From NCBI GenBank assembly GCA_949130495.1, contig OX422208.1:643644023-643708022 (forward strand): a stretch of 64,000 nt of DNA. Direction: 5' to 3'. Shown piece by piece: positions 12,213-22,558 of this stretch (the stretch's first letter is position 1; each line of letters opens with the position of its first letter). Under the pieces are notes generated by a model, which made no database searches, was not told the origin of the DNA, and saw only the letters and a program-made list of their open reading frames with translations. The position numbers were made by a program, and so were the translations under genes. Origin of the DNA: Sambucus nigra. Lineage: Eukaryota; Streptophyta; Magnoliopsida; Dipsacales; Adoxaceae.

Positions 12213-12402
12213 ACCCTTGTCAAGGTCATTGACCGTGACAACAAACACATATTTTGTGTCACGGTCATTGACCTTGACACGATCGTGATAAAGAATTGTC
12301 ACGGTCATTGACCATAACAAGTCCGTGACAAATTTAGTTGTCACGGTCAATGAACGTGACAATTCTTTAAATAATTGTCACGGTCAAGGACCATGACACG
12401 AT
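12213..12402 (+). repeat. Left subterminal palindrome cluster of the CACTA element
   Basis: Five imperfect copies of a palindrome of the form TTGTCACGGTCATTGACCGTGACAA lie at about 12217, 12256, 12296, 12337 and 12375, spaced roughly 40 bp. In CACTA elements, subterminal repeats are the binding sites for the TNPA-type protein that pairs the two ends. Here each site is itself a palindrome, unlike the short direct motifs of maize En/Spm. Confidence 0.85.
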
Positions 12403-12479
12403 CGTGATAACTTCTGCAGCAAAAACCCTTTCCCCTTCTTTTTCCCCCCGTCATTTCCCTCCTTTTTCCAACTATCTCT

Positions 12480-12865
12480 CTCTCTACGCTACTCTCTCTC
12501 TCTCTCTCTCTTCCATTTATATATATGTTTGTGTGTATATATATGTGTGTGTGTGTGTGTGTATATTTGTGCGCGTGTGGGGGGGGGGAGGGGGGGTAGG
12601 GGGTGGGACAGGGGAGTTGTGTGTGGGTGTGGGTGTGTGGGTGTGTGTGTGGTGGTGGGTGTGGGTGGGGCAGGGTGGGGGGTTGTTGTGTGTGTGTATA
12701 TGGTGGGTGGGGAGGGGGAGGGGGAGGGGGGAGGGGGGCAGGGGGGCCTGTTGTGTGTGTGTATATATGTGTGGTTGGTGGGGGGTGGGGAGGGGGTGGG
12801 GCAGAGTGGGGGGTTGTTGTGTGTGTATGTGGTGGGTGGGGGTGGGAAGGGGGGTAAGGCAAGGT
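12480..12865 (+). repeat. GT/GGGG-rich minisatellite
   Basis: After a CT run, the plus strand is almost only G and T. A unit containing a G-run block followed by TTGTTGTGTGTGTATATG and GTGGGTGG recurs at about 12680, 12748 and 12810. It has many runs of four or more G. All open reading frames across it are by-products of the low complexity. Confidence 0.85.
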
Positions 12866-13892
12866 ACCATTGTAATTCTCTTAATATCGTGTTTTGATGA
12901 TTCTATGAGATAATATATATTGTTTCAAGGTTAACTCCTTGTAGATAAAAACATTCACATAGTAAGATTAAATTGAATCCATCCATAGATTCTATAATTA
13001 CATCCACTAAAATATAATTAATAAATAAAACAGTTTTAGATGAAAGTAAATTAATAATTAGTGCCCATTTCATATGAAAGTAGGATTTCCCCTCAGTGTA
13101 AATTAGTAAATTAATAATTGTATACGTTAATTGTTTGTTTGATTGATGAAATGAATTAATTGAGTAGATGAATTAGAAGGAGTACAGGATACACATTTGT
13201 TGTTCACATTGCTATTGGATTATTTTGTTTAGTAAATGTTTGGTTGGTTAGTTTTAAAAGTGGCATGACCACTGGATTATTGTCCATACGGGGGTGGGAT
13301 TTTTCAACTTTTTTTGAAAATTACTTTGTATATCGAACAATATATATATAGTATGATAATTAAATGAAACATACTTAAAATTAAATATAGTACGCATAGA
13401 TACTAGCCTTCTATTTCTTATGCGTACGCATTCAATAGCCCTTAGACCCGTTCGAGAGTCATTACCCCTGTAATGAGATCTCTCGAATTGTCCCGTTTGG
13501 ATAGTTTGAGACTGTATAATTTCTATATAATATTCTTAGTGGCTTAAAGTTGTTACTTTTAGAGGAAGTTCTGCAATCGTATCATAATGTTCTCTGGGTA
13601 CATACTAGATTGACAAGTGTGACTGTTATTTCAATTGATCAATTGAAATAACACTCGCACCTGCCAATCTACGTCGTGTACTTGGAGAACTACGGGGATA
13701 TGCTGTCGAATTTTTTTCAAATCGTAACAATGTGCATGAGTTGTTAAGTATATTACAGAAAAATGCGATCTTGAATGGGATAGGACCACTCACCCTTTAA
13801 TAGGATAATTAAATGATGGGATAATTAAATGAAACATACTATAAATATAAGTTTTGTTTACCTTTAATAGGTGTTTAGTTGTGGTAGTTGTG
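12866..13892 (+). other. CACTA 5' non-coding region
   Basis: AT-rich sequence between the minisatellite and the transposase start. No coding potential seen. Around 13625-13650 a short inverted repeat (TATTTCAATTGATCAATTGAAATA) is present. This stretch probably holds the promoter and leader of the transposase. Confidence 0.5.
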
Positions 13893-16494
13893 ATGGAATA
13901 TCCGAAATACAAAGAGTGGATGGGTGAGACTAATAAAATGGGGGATGTGTTTCGCAGAGGTGCTAACGAATTTGTGAAATATGCAAAGAGATGTCATAAT
14001 GATGAAGAGTTTCCGTGTCCGTGTGCTAGGTGTAAGAATGGTAAGATGTTTGAGTTGAAAACAGTTGAACTACATTTGTCAAGATCGGGTATGCAAGATA
14101 GTTATCGATTTTTGAGTTTTCACGGTGAATTGAAAGTTCCTTTTGTCCCCGACCAACCTTCACAACAACCTTCAACAAGTAGAATAGATGTAGAAGGGGA
14201 CGACGAAGATCATAACATGTTAGAGGATTTAGTTGATGATGCGTACAGAGTTTATAAAGCATAGGAGAATGAGATTACTGGTGATGTAGAAGATTCAATT
14301 GCTCGTGAAGATAACACGATAAAACTTGACGATGACTACCAAAGTTTAAAATTTTAAGGCGACCCAACCGTTATACTCTGGCTGTGAGAAAGATCAAACA
14401 ACTTTGCATGCCATGGTTGGTTTGCACAGTTTGAAGACGTAGTACGGTTTGTCTGGCAATAGCGTGAAGGGAATTCTGAAATGGGTGAAGGGCTTATTAC
14501 CCAAGGTGAATACACTTTCAAATAGCTATCCTGTTATGAAGAGAAGTTTGAAAGGTTTGGGAATGAAGTATAAATCGATTCATGCTTGTGTGTATGACTG
14601 CATACTATACCGAAAGGAGTATGAAAATCTCGATCGTTGTCCGGCATGCAATGAACCTAGATATGTCCAATCTACTAGTAAGGAAGGCACAAGCTCAAAA
14701 GTGCCTCAAAAAGTATTAAAATATTTTCCCGTTGGGCCTAGATTAAAGAGAGTTTTCACAGTACCATAGATTGCAGAGGAAATGACTTGGCATGCTAGGG
14801 AAGAAGTTGGGGGTAATATCATGCGTCATCCTATTGATTCTACTGCCTGGCGGAGGATGAATTTTAAGTATCCCGATTTTGCTCGAGAACAACGCAACAT
14901 TCGTTTGTCTATATCAACAGATGGTTTCAATCCATTTGGAAATCTAAGCACCAATCAGAGTGTATGGCCAATGATCCTAGCCCCACTCAACCTCCCAGTG
15001 ATCCTAGCCCCACTCAACCTCCCTCCTTCACAATGTATGAGACCTGAATTTTCGATGATGACTTGTTGATATCTGGGTCAAAGGCACCAAGTGATGACAT
15101 TGACGTCTACTTAGATCCTTTGGTAGAAGAATTAAATGAGTTGTGGGAAGAGGGTGTGCAATCATTTGACTCTTTTAGAAAAGAAGAGTTTACGCTGAAA
15201 GCTATGTTGATGTGGGCAATTCATGATTTTCCAGCTTATGGGACATTATCTGGTTATGTAGTACATGGTTATTTAGGATGTGCTATTTGTGGAGAGAAGA
15301 CTGAATCTCTTCATCTATCCTCTAGATTAAAAATGTATACCATCGCCACAGGAGGTTTTTACCCCCAACTCATAGTTTCAGATCTGAGAAAGGTTCCAAT
15401 TTTTTATTGGGCGGAGTTGAACATAGGCTACCACCGAGACAACTTTTGGGTTCAAAAATTGAAAGTAAATCTTCTGAATGTGGCCCTAATATGCCAGGTA
15501 AGAATCCTAAATTTAAGAACGTCAAGCATAAGAAGACCCCAACTGGGAATGAAACTGAGATAAGAAAGGCATGGTCTCGGAGGTCAATTTTATTTGACTT
15601 GTCTTATTGGAAGAATAACCCGGTGCACCATGTATTGGATGTGATTCATGCAGAGAAGAACTTCGCTGAACATATTGTGGGTACTTGCCTTGGGGGGGAG
15701 TCATTCGAAGGATGGAGAAAATGCACGAAAAGACCTTAAATCGTTAAAACTTAAGCCACAACTATGGTTGAAAGAAGATAGTAGGGGAAGGACAATAATT
15801 CCCCCTGGTGCGTTTACTTTGACGAGTGGGGAAAGGAAGGTGCTTCTAGACACAATATATAATTTGAAGGGCCCATCTACTTTTTCGTTCAACTTGCAAA
15901 GGATTGTGAATTATGCTACTCATGATTTACATAAGTGTAAGTCCCACGATTGGCATGTGATCATGCAATTGGTTCCTCTATTGTTTAAGCACTGTTTCTC
16001 CAAGCACAAGGATTTGTGTAGGGCTATTATGCAAATTAGTATTACCTTCTCCCTCTTGTGTGAGAAGTTAGTGAATCGAGAACACATAGTGGCCGCAAAA
16101 TTGGCTGTGATCAAAGCGATTTGTGTATTGGAGAAGTACTTTCCCCCAGCATTCTTTGACATAAGTGTTCACTTGTTGGTACACCTATGTGATGAGGTAC
16201 TTCTTTGTGGTCCAGTTAGATATTGGTGGACGTATCCATTTGAAAGATCGATGAAAGTTTTTAAGATTACGTCAAGAATACACGATACATTGCAGGATCA
16301 ATTGCAGAGGAATACATCACCGTGGAGTCATCAATATATACTCGGGAATATATGCCTGACTCAACCAGCGTTGATGACACTGATGAGTTCGTCGATGATG
16401 GTGGTCATGTGATGGGAAAACGAGTGAAATTAACGAGTTTGCAACATGAACAAGTAGCTCGTTATCTATTTGACACACATGAAGATGTCGAATA
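13893..16494 (+). pseudogene. CACTA TNP2-type transposase with DUF4218 region, broken
   Basis: The Met at 13893 opens the transposase-associated N-terminal domain (EYPKYKEWMGE; CPCARCKN zinc pair near 14020-14045). A stop at 14262-14264 interrupts the acidic linker. The TNP2 core resumes at 14449-14769 (IHACVYDCILYRKEYE, zinc-like DRCPACNEPRY), passes a stop at 14767, and continues at 14782-15069 with STDGFNPFG (Asp codon near 14920). It carries on at 15063-15563 (IDVYLDPLVEEL, HDFPAYGTLSGY). The VLDVIHAEKN segment lies near 15620-15660, and the DUF4218 region at about 15740-16290 (CGPVRYWWTYPFERSMK). A last frameshift near 16270 leads to the acidic tail ending about 16494. Introns may explain some breaks, but several stops are real. 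Confidence 0.85.
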
Positions 16495-16559
16495 ATGGAA
16501 AAAGTAAGTTTCGATTATTATAATGTTTAACATTATTTTAGCTTATTTTATACATGACT

Positions 16560-17338
16560 AATTTTGTAATATGCAGAAAATATGAAGCCTGTGAGAACAA
16601 TAAAAGACGAAAAATAATGGTACAATCAGACAGCGAATTTAGGTTGTGGTTGACACAAGAGGTAATTATAATGAAAATAGTCGTTATATAACGTTACATT
16701 ACGCTCAAACTTTACCACTAATGTAATTAATTTATCTATATTCTCACCTCCTAAAGATTGGTGATGCGACATCAAGGCTTGCTCGTCTAGCCACTGGACC
16801 CTTGTTCGTGGCACAAGAGTACAAAAGGTATCAATTGAACAGTTGAATTTTCGGCGCTAAAGTGTACGAGGAAAGTACAAATGTACAGAACTCGGGAATT
16901 TCATACAAGGCTCTTACTTTCTTTCGAGCGAGCGCAAAAGATAAAAATCTCGTTGACGCTGAAATGACTTACTATGATGTAATCCAAAATATATTTGAAT
17001 TGGATTATATAAGCTTCAAAGAGGTTGTATTTTACTGTGACTGGGTAAGAGTTGAGGATAAAAATGCTTGTAAAGTTGATCATGTCACCAATTTGATCAT
17101 GGTTGACTTGTCCAAGTTGTTGAAGAGCAACGACCACGTGAGTGATGAGCCGTTTGTTTGTGCATTTCAAAAGGTTAATCAAGTGTTTTATTCGGAGTAT
17201 ATCAACAACGAGCCATGGTCAATTGTCCAACACGCTCCAAGGCGTATAAATAGTAATGTGGATGACTTGGCTGCTCCTACCGAATATCAATCCATTTTTT
17301 ATGATAACCCGAATTTGAAACAATTTTATAATTTGTAG
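16560..17338 (+). pseudogene. CACTA transposase C-terminal region, DUF4216-like
   Basis: The open stretch 16862-17338 (158 codons) contains NSGISYKALTFFRASAKDKN, then FELDYISFKEVVFYCDWV and HAPRRI, the pattern of the DUF4216 domain that follows DUF4218 in plant CACTA transposases. An upstream part (about 16560-16860) with LARLATGPLFVAQEYKRYQ matches the preceding block but is separated by an in-frame stop near 16845. The role of the domain is unknown. A putative intron lies around 16500-16575 (GTAAGT...TGCAG). Confidence 0.75.
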
Positions 17339-17518
17339 TAAATATTTCAATTTGTACCGAAACATCCATTTTTAATGCTTTTAATTGATTTGCACTTTAT
17401 CATTTTCACTCTTGTGTAGTGTGCGTGTGTGGAGAGGAGATTAATACATAAATATTCCAACTACATCTAAGTTTTGTTTATACTAGTCCATGAATATACG
17501 ATTCTTACCTTTAATAGG

Positions 17519-17580
17519 TGATTAGTACATAGTTATTTGGGGTGTCCTATTTGTGGAGAGGAGACTGAATCTCTTCGTCT
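17519..17580 (+). pseudogene. Second copy of a TNP2 transposase segment
   Basis: This short block closely matches 15260-15321 of the same element (the segment that encodes GYLGCAICGEKTESLHLS). It leads directly into the left arm of the hairpin at 17581. It is a duplicate that was displaced to the 3' part of the element. Confidence 0.65.
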
Positions 17581-17840
17581 ATCCGAACACTAAGAAATGC
17601 TATAATCCTATGGAGTTATGCTCTGCAAATTCCTCCCAACCGTTATGTAGCCAAACATCGCCAGTTGAAGTTGTCAATTCCACTTTCCATACCCCACCAC
17701 TTGGAACCTCTAGCAAAACATGGGAGACCATTGGAAGGTGGAATTGACAACTTCAACAGCTGATTTTTTTCTACACAACGGTTGGAAGGAATTTGCAGAG
17801 CATAACTCCATAGGATTATGGCATTTCTTAGTGTTCAGAT
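17581..17840. repeat. 260-bp foldback hairpin inside the CACTA element
   Basis: Two arms of about 110 bp (17581-17690 and 17730-17840) are inverted copies with few mismatches; for example CACTAAGAAATGCTATAATC at 17588 pairs with the block ending TTTCTTAGTG at 17834. The loop is about 40 bp. The left arm continues a duplicated transposase segment. A transcript through it would fold into a long near-perfect hairpin. Confidence 0.85.
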
Positions 17841-18374
17841 ATGAAGGGAATTATATTTGACACGATTGCCCGGGGTACATTAGTTGGAAGGAGGTGTCAT
17901 ATGAGCTCAAGTTAGTTGTTTGGGTGACACTACAGGTAATGTATTTATATTTATATGTCAATTTCGATTTCGATTTCGATTTCGATATATATTTATATTT
18001 ATCTATATTTGCGGGGTGGATACTAATTTTACTTTATTTTATTTCAGGGGACAGGGAGTGGCCCTGAGGGTAGGCCACATATGCTCGATACTTATGTGTC
18101 TCTTCGGACGAGAAGGGAAGGATAAGGAAGTGTCCCCGAGCGTCGCGGTACAAAATCTCTTTTCTAGCTAAGTAGTTTGTAGCTTTGAGATAATTGATGG
18201 TGATGTTGTTTCTTCTTAAATAGTTTCTAATTTGAATGTATATTTACGTTATCTCTAGTTTATTTGGATATATGATGTTTGAACTGGTACAACGTTGATA
18301 TAACAGGTACAAATATACCGCTGGACAGTGGCAGTGGCCATACTACCCAGCAGATTTTTTTTCAATTCTTCCCA
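17841..18374 (+). other. CACTA 3' region with GATTTC microsatellite
   Basis: It holds a short TTTCGA repeat (about 17959-17985) and a possible exon at 18049-18171 of unrecognised sequence starting after a TTTCAG acceptor-like site. It may be the end of a second CACTA gene, but nothing identifies it. Confidence 0.35.
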
Positions 18375-18612
18375 GAATTGTCACGGTCAATGACCGTGAC
18401 AATTTTTTTAAAGGGGACAAGACTTTGTCACGATTATTAATCGTGACTAAGCGTGTCACGGTCCGGGACCGTGACACGACCTTGACAATCGAACTTGTCA
18501 CGGTCAATGACCGTGGCACGTCCGTGACAAAAAAAATTGTCTCGCCCAAAATTGTCACGGTCATTGACCTTGACAAGTCCAACTTGTCAAGGTCAATGAC
18601 CGTAATAATTCG
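18375..18612 (+). repeat. Right subterminal palindrome cluster of the CACTA element
   Basis: Six imperfect copies of the TTGTCACGGTCAATGACCGTGACAA palindrome lie at about 18377, 18427, 18452, 18495, 18553 and 18586. They match the left cluster and end about 20 bases before the terminal inverted repeat. Confidence 0.85.
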
Positions 18613-18632
18613 GCAGATTTGGTGTAGTGTTA

Positions 18633-20230
18633 AGCATTTCATCTATGTCTTTTTTGAATTCTTCTCTATCTTCTTGTGAATATCCTTTATTATAGGTTCC
18701 AGCATTAATAGTGCATCTGGGTTAATAGGGATAATTTCACAATACCTTTGGTCTTTATCCCACTTAGCAATGGAATTTTCTCCTAAAGTAGGTTTTGCTA
18801 CTAATCTTTTCTTTTTCTACTTCTATATCCATATTCTTTTGTTTGGATATAGGTTGGACCTTCAATAAGGTTTGTTGGGCTTGATCTAAAATGTCTTATT
18901 GTATAAGCATTATTTACTTAAAACACTTTTGGTCTGGACACTTACATTCTTTTTGTAAGGGTTTAGTTATTTCTAAGGTTTTTTATTGGTTTGTAGGTCT
19001 AGGTCCACCATGCTCAGCTGAAGAATTCTAATGTTTTATTGGTTTATAATTGGGTTTGACCTGCATAATGTCAAAGGCAGCCTAGTGATCTATTAGAGGG
19101 GCTTTAATATTAAATTCCTCATTATCACTAATTAATATATTATCATTATACTGAGTATAAGAATGATATTTACTAATAAAGTCTTGTCCTAAGATAATGT
19201 TTCCTGTGAAACTAGGACGAGGATCTATTATCCAAAATCAATGATTAATAGTTTTGTTAGTCTGATTTCCTAATTTAAAATAAATAGGAATAGTATATAA
19301 GGTAAATGGTTCTCCATTAGCTACCTTACCATGGATTTCTTGATTGTTGTCTAGAAAATAATCTTCAGGAAGGGCATTAGCCTTACAAATACTTTGTGAG
19401 CATCCTATGTCTATAAAGGCTGAAAGTCTTTTAGGATAATCTTTATGTTGTATGAATAATTCTACAAAACAAGCATGTTATTTAGTAGATATTCCTAAAT
19501 TGTTCTTTTCTAGAATATATATTCCTTTTTTAGGTTTATCTATAAATTCAAATGGGGTTAGGCCTTCTAAACTACTATCAGAGCGGAAATCTTCTAAATT
19601 ATAAGAAATTCCCTTTCCTTTTACATCTTCATTTTCTTGAAATCTTTTGGCTATATTTATATTAGTGTCTTGATAATATATTTTAATATCTTGATCTATT
19701 TGAGCATCATACTAGGTAGTATAAATTGCTCTAAATTTAGTTCTTTAACATTTTTTATGGTAGTGTACTTGATAAATAACACAAACCATAAATAATTATG
19801 TTTGTATAGTCTCAAAGCATTCTACACATCTAAAGTCTTTCTTGCTACATTTCATTTCAAATGTGTAATAATATTTTTCATCAAAGTAGCATCTAGGTCT
19901 AGATGTTAGTAACTCATGATTACTAATTGTCCATCTTTTCTTTAAAAAGGGGCTTAATATCCTTTTATACCAAGCTTCTTCAAAGTTTATATATTCATCA
20001 TCTTGATCATCTTGATTAATTTGCATCATGCATAAATCTAAAGTATATTGGGAGTCTTCATACTCATCGGTGTCACTATTATAGTCTTCAGAATCACTGT
20101 CAGTGCATGCACTATAGATACTAGTATTATCATCATCTTATATATCTTATATTTCTATAGCATATCGAATGTCTAATTCTTCTTGATTTGACAAGTTTAA
20201 TATTGTATTAATAATCTTAATACTTTCTTT
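18633..20230 (-). pseudogene. Endogenous pararetrovirus: protease and start of reverse transcriptase
   Basis: This is the viral sequence upstream of the CACTA insertion. Near 19395-19440 a retropepsin-like motif reads FIDIGCS, with Ile and Cys replacing the usual residues after the catalytic Asp. The segment next to 18633 encodes the start of the RT finger region and is in phase with 12171 across the CACTA. Stops are frequent throughout. No movement-protein region was recognised. Confidence 0.65.
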
Positions 20231-20249
20231 ATCTTTCTTGTTAGGACGG

Positions 20250-21064
20250 CCTTTAGCAAAGTGTCCTTATTTGCCACAAGTTTAACATTTTTTTATAGAA
20301 GTCTTAGGTTGAGCTACTTCTTTTTCCTTCCTATAATTAGGAACTTTCTTATGCTTACTAATGTTCTTCTTAAAATATCATCTTTGGTAAAATCTATTTT
20401 TCTTAGTCTTAGAGTTCCTTTCTCTGAAGGTAGTAGATGGTATGAATCTATATCTCTTCAAAAAACCTAAAGGTCTAGCCTTAAACTTCTTTTGTTTCCA
20501 ATCTAGATTCTTTTTGGATTTCTTAGATTCACTGCTACATCCCCATTGGATTGGAGCAATGCCTCTTTCATCTTTACTTGGAGGAATCTATTTGAAAGTT
20601 TCTTCTATTAACTTTCCTTAAGTTACATCTCGTCTTTTAGATATGACATAACCTTTGTCAAAATTTATTCTCTCACCAAGGGAGTTATTATTAACTCCAG
20701 CTACTCCTGACAAATTCCTATATTCATTAATTAGGATTTGCCCTATGGCTGGTATCTTTCTAAAATATTCATCTTTTAAGGTTTCTCCAAATTCTTTAAT
20801 TTGGAAATATAGTTGTTCATAATTATTGTTATATTCATTGATCTTATCTACTTTGCAAATACTAAGAAGAGCTAACTTAGTTTTTGTTAAGTCTTGTTCA
20901 TTGATTTGAGCTAAATGTCCATCTCCAATGAATTCTGATGTAAATAATTGAATATATTCTTCAATCGATCTTTCTTCTAGGTTTTCTTTGATTTTCTCTA
21001 TCTTAGCTAGGGATTCTTCATCTGTAGCCTTTCTTAAACTGTCTAAATAATCTTTTGCAATACC
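20250..21064 (-). pseudogene. Endogenous pararetrovirus: coat protein with degenerate zinc knuckle
   Basis: The open stretch 21064-20618 encodes the capsid core of a Caulimoviridae-type coat protein: an acidic helical region, then KLALLSICKVDKINEY and KIPAIGQILINEY. About 350 bases downstream (20255-20290) lies a CCHC knuckle of the form CGK-GHFAKG with two in-frame stops and the last Cys lost. Between them is a Lys/Arg-rich tract. The N-terminal part is cut off by the LTR element that begins at about 21065. Confidence 0.75.
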
Positions 21065-22541
21065 TGATAGCGCGCGAGAGGTGTGCGTGTGTAAGTGCAC
21101 AGTCGTTGTTTTCTGTCTCGCTGCGACTATACAAACAAACCTAAATTACTACTACACTTGCGAGGCTAGCATAGCGGTAAGTCGGGTATCGAGAATCCAC
21201 AAAGATGAGTTGCTAGAATTTAAGTGATTTAATACTCCGAAATAAAAGTGCAAAAGATGATTACACACTGAAAAGTAACAGATGAAAGAAAGGGAAATGT
21301 TAATCTAGGCAAGGTATTGAAACTAGATTAAGAAAGCGCGTAAAAACTATAGGTTACGTCGAATGTCCCTCATCCGAGTTAATTTGTATAAAATGGTTAC
21401 ATGGCATCTCGTTTCGACAGTTAAGTGAACCAAGGGTTGTTACGCCCCTAAATCCTCATAAAAGTCTAATATGATTTCGGCGTCAACAAATATCCAGAAA
21501 ATTACGCGCGAAAGGTCGTAAGCACGGGACATACATGATATTCCCCGTCAAATCTCCTAGGCATAACAACTAGGACAACGCATCCGAAATAGACCCATAA
21601 ACACCATCACCAAAGCAAAGTAACGCGTCAACCCAAGTGAGTTCCATTTAAACACAACCTAATTTAAATTACCTAGAAAGCATGTTAAAAATGCAGTAAA
21701 TAAACGCAATAAAGTAACGCGGTAAAACTACACTAGAAAGCGTGTAAAGAAAGCATGTAAATTACACTAGAAAGCAAGAAATGAAGAAATAAAACTACAT
21801 TAAATGGTAGGGGAGATTAATAGTCAACTTACAATCCAAATGGGGTGTCAAACCAAAGAGAAATGAAGAAGAACCAAGCAAAAACCCCAAAACCCTAATC
21901 TAAACTACCCTAAAATCGTTCACCTCTGTTTATTACATCAAAATTGCTTTAAACAGTAAGTTGGAATTAAATTAGAAAGAAAAGAGAAAAGAAAAGAAAT
22001 GCCAAAATATATCCTGAAAACAGGGGATCGATCGATCGACAAAAATGGTCGATCGATCGATCAAGGCAAAATTTCGACTGTACAGAAGGATCGATCGATC
22101 GATCGATCAAGCAGGGATGAGCCAAGCAGCACATTGCATTCTTTTCTTCCCTTTTCTCTTCCTCTTTTGATTTCCTTGTTTTTCCTTCTGCTGAAATCGC
22201 CGTAACTTCTTCGTACGGACTCGGAATCGCGCACCGTTCACGGCCACGCGAAGCTAGCGAGGATGGATACAACTTCTGTGTAGATGTTGGGCCAGGTGAC
22301 CAAGTGTGAAAAGACCAAAATTCCTTTGAACATGCGATTGTGTACGGAAATCGAGCGGAACGCGTCCGAACTTCACACTTAGCATCCAATTACCTACAAA
22401 AGCTCAATTAACCCTTGCAAAACATGTTAATGCAAAAAACCGAGGTTGTCTGGTTAACGAGCATAAATATGAGGAATAAGATACCCCAGGAGGCTAAAAT
22501 GCGTAGGTTCGAAGGATGAAATACGCAATATTTGCGTATCA
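21065..22541 (-). repeat. 3' LTR of the second non-coding LTR element
   Basis: On the plus strand it starts TGATAGCG and ends GCGTATCA. The left boundary was set by alignment to the end of the first family's LTR and is uncertain by about 20 bases. It carries three GATC runs (22024-22109) absent from the other copies. Confidence 0.7.
22024..22109. repeat. Clustered (GATC)n palindromic runs
   Basis: Three runs of tandem GATC (about 22026-22039, 22050-22062 and 22089-22108) lie within 90 bases in the LTR. Each run is self-complementary and in most eukaryotic contexts just a microsatellite. Confidence 0.85.
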
Positions 22542-22558
22542 TCACACCCCCTAACTTA
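22542..22558 (-). promoter_or_regulatory. Polypurine tract of the second non-coding LTR element
   Basis: The minus strand reads TAAGTTAGGGGGTGTGA directly before the LTR. It is the same tract as at 5010-5022, which supports family membership and orientation. Confidence 0.75.

Larger units (their letters stand above)
12172..18629 (+). mobile_element. CACTA (En/Spm) transposon, 6.46 kb, complete ends
   Basis: The left end CACTACACCAAA (12172) and right end TTTGGTGTAGTG (18629) form terminal inverted repeats. The three-base TTA target duplication at 12169-12171 and 18630-18632 is exact. Both ends carry clusters of the same palindromic motif. Inside are plus-strand remnants of a TNP2-type transposase with its associated domains. 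Removing it restores the viral reverse transcriptase. The ends look intact, so it could move if transposase were supplied, but its own transposase is broken. Confidence 0.95.

Noticed and set aside
12213..12402. Repeat-spacer pattern resembling a CRISPR array
   Set aside because: Repeats are imperfect palindromes at a CACTA end, mirrored at the other end, in a plant genome.
12347..12913. Several long open frames on both strands (Pro/His/Thr-rich or Val/Gly/Cys-rich)
   Set aside because: They lie in a GT/GGGG minisatellite. Low-complexity DNA has few stops in any frame.
21999..22389. Frames encoding DRSID repeats
   Set aside because: They are translations of GATC microsatellite runs in an LTR.
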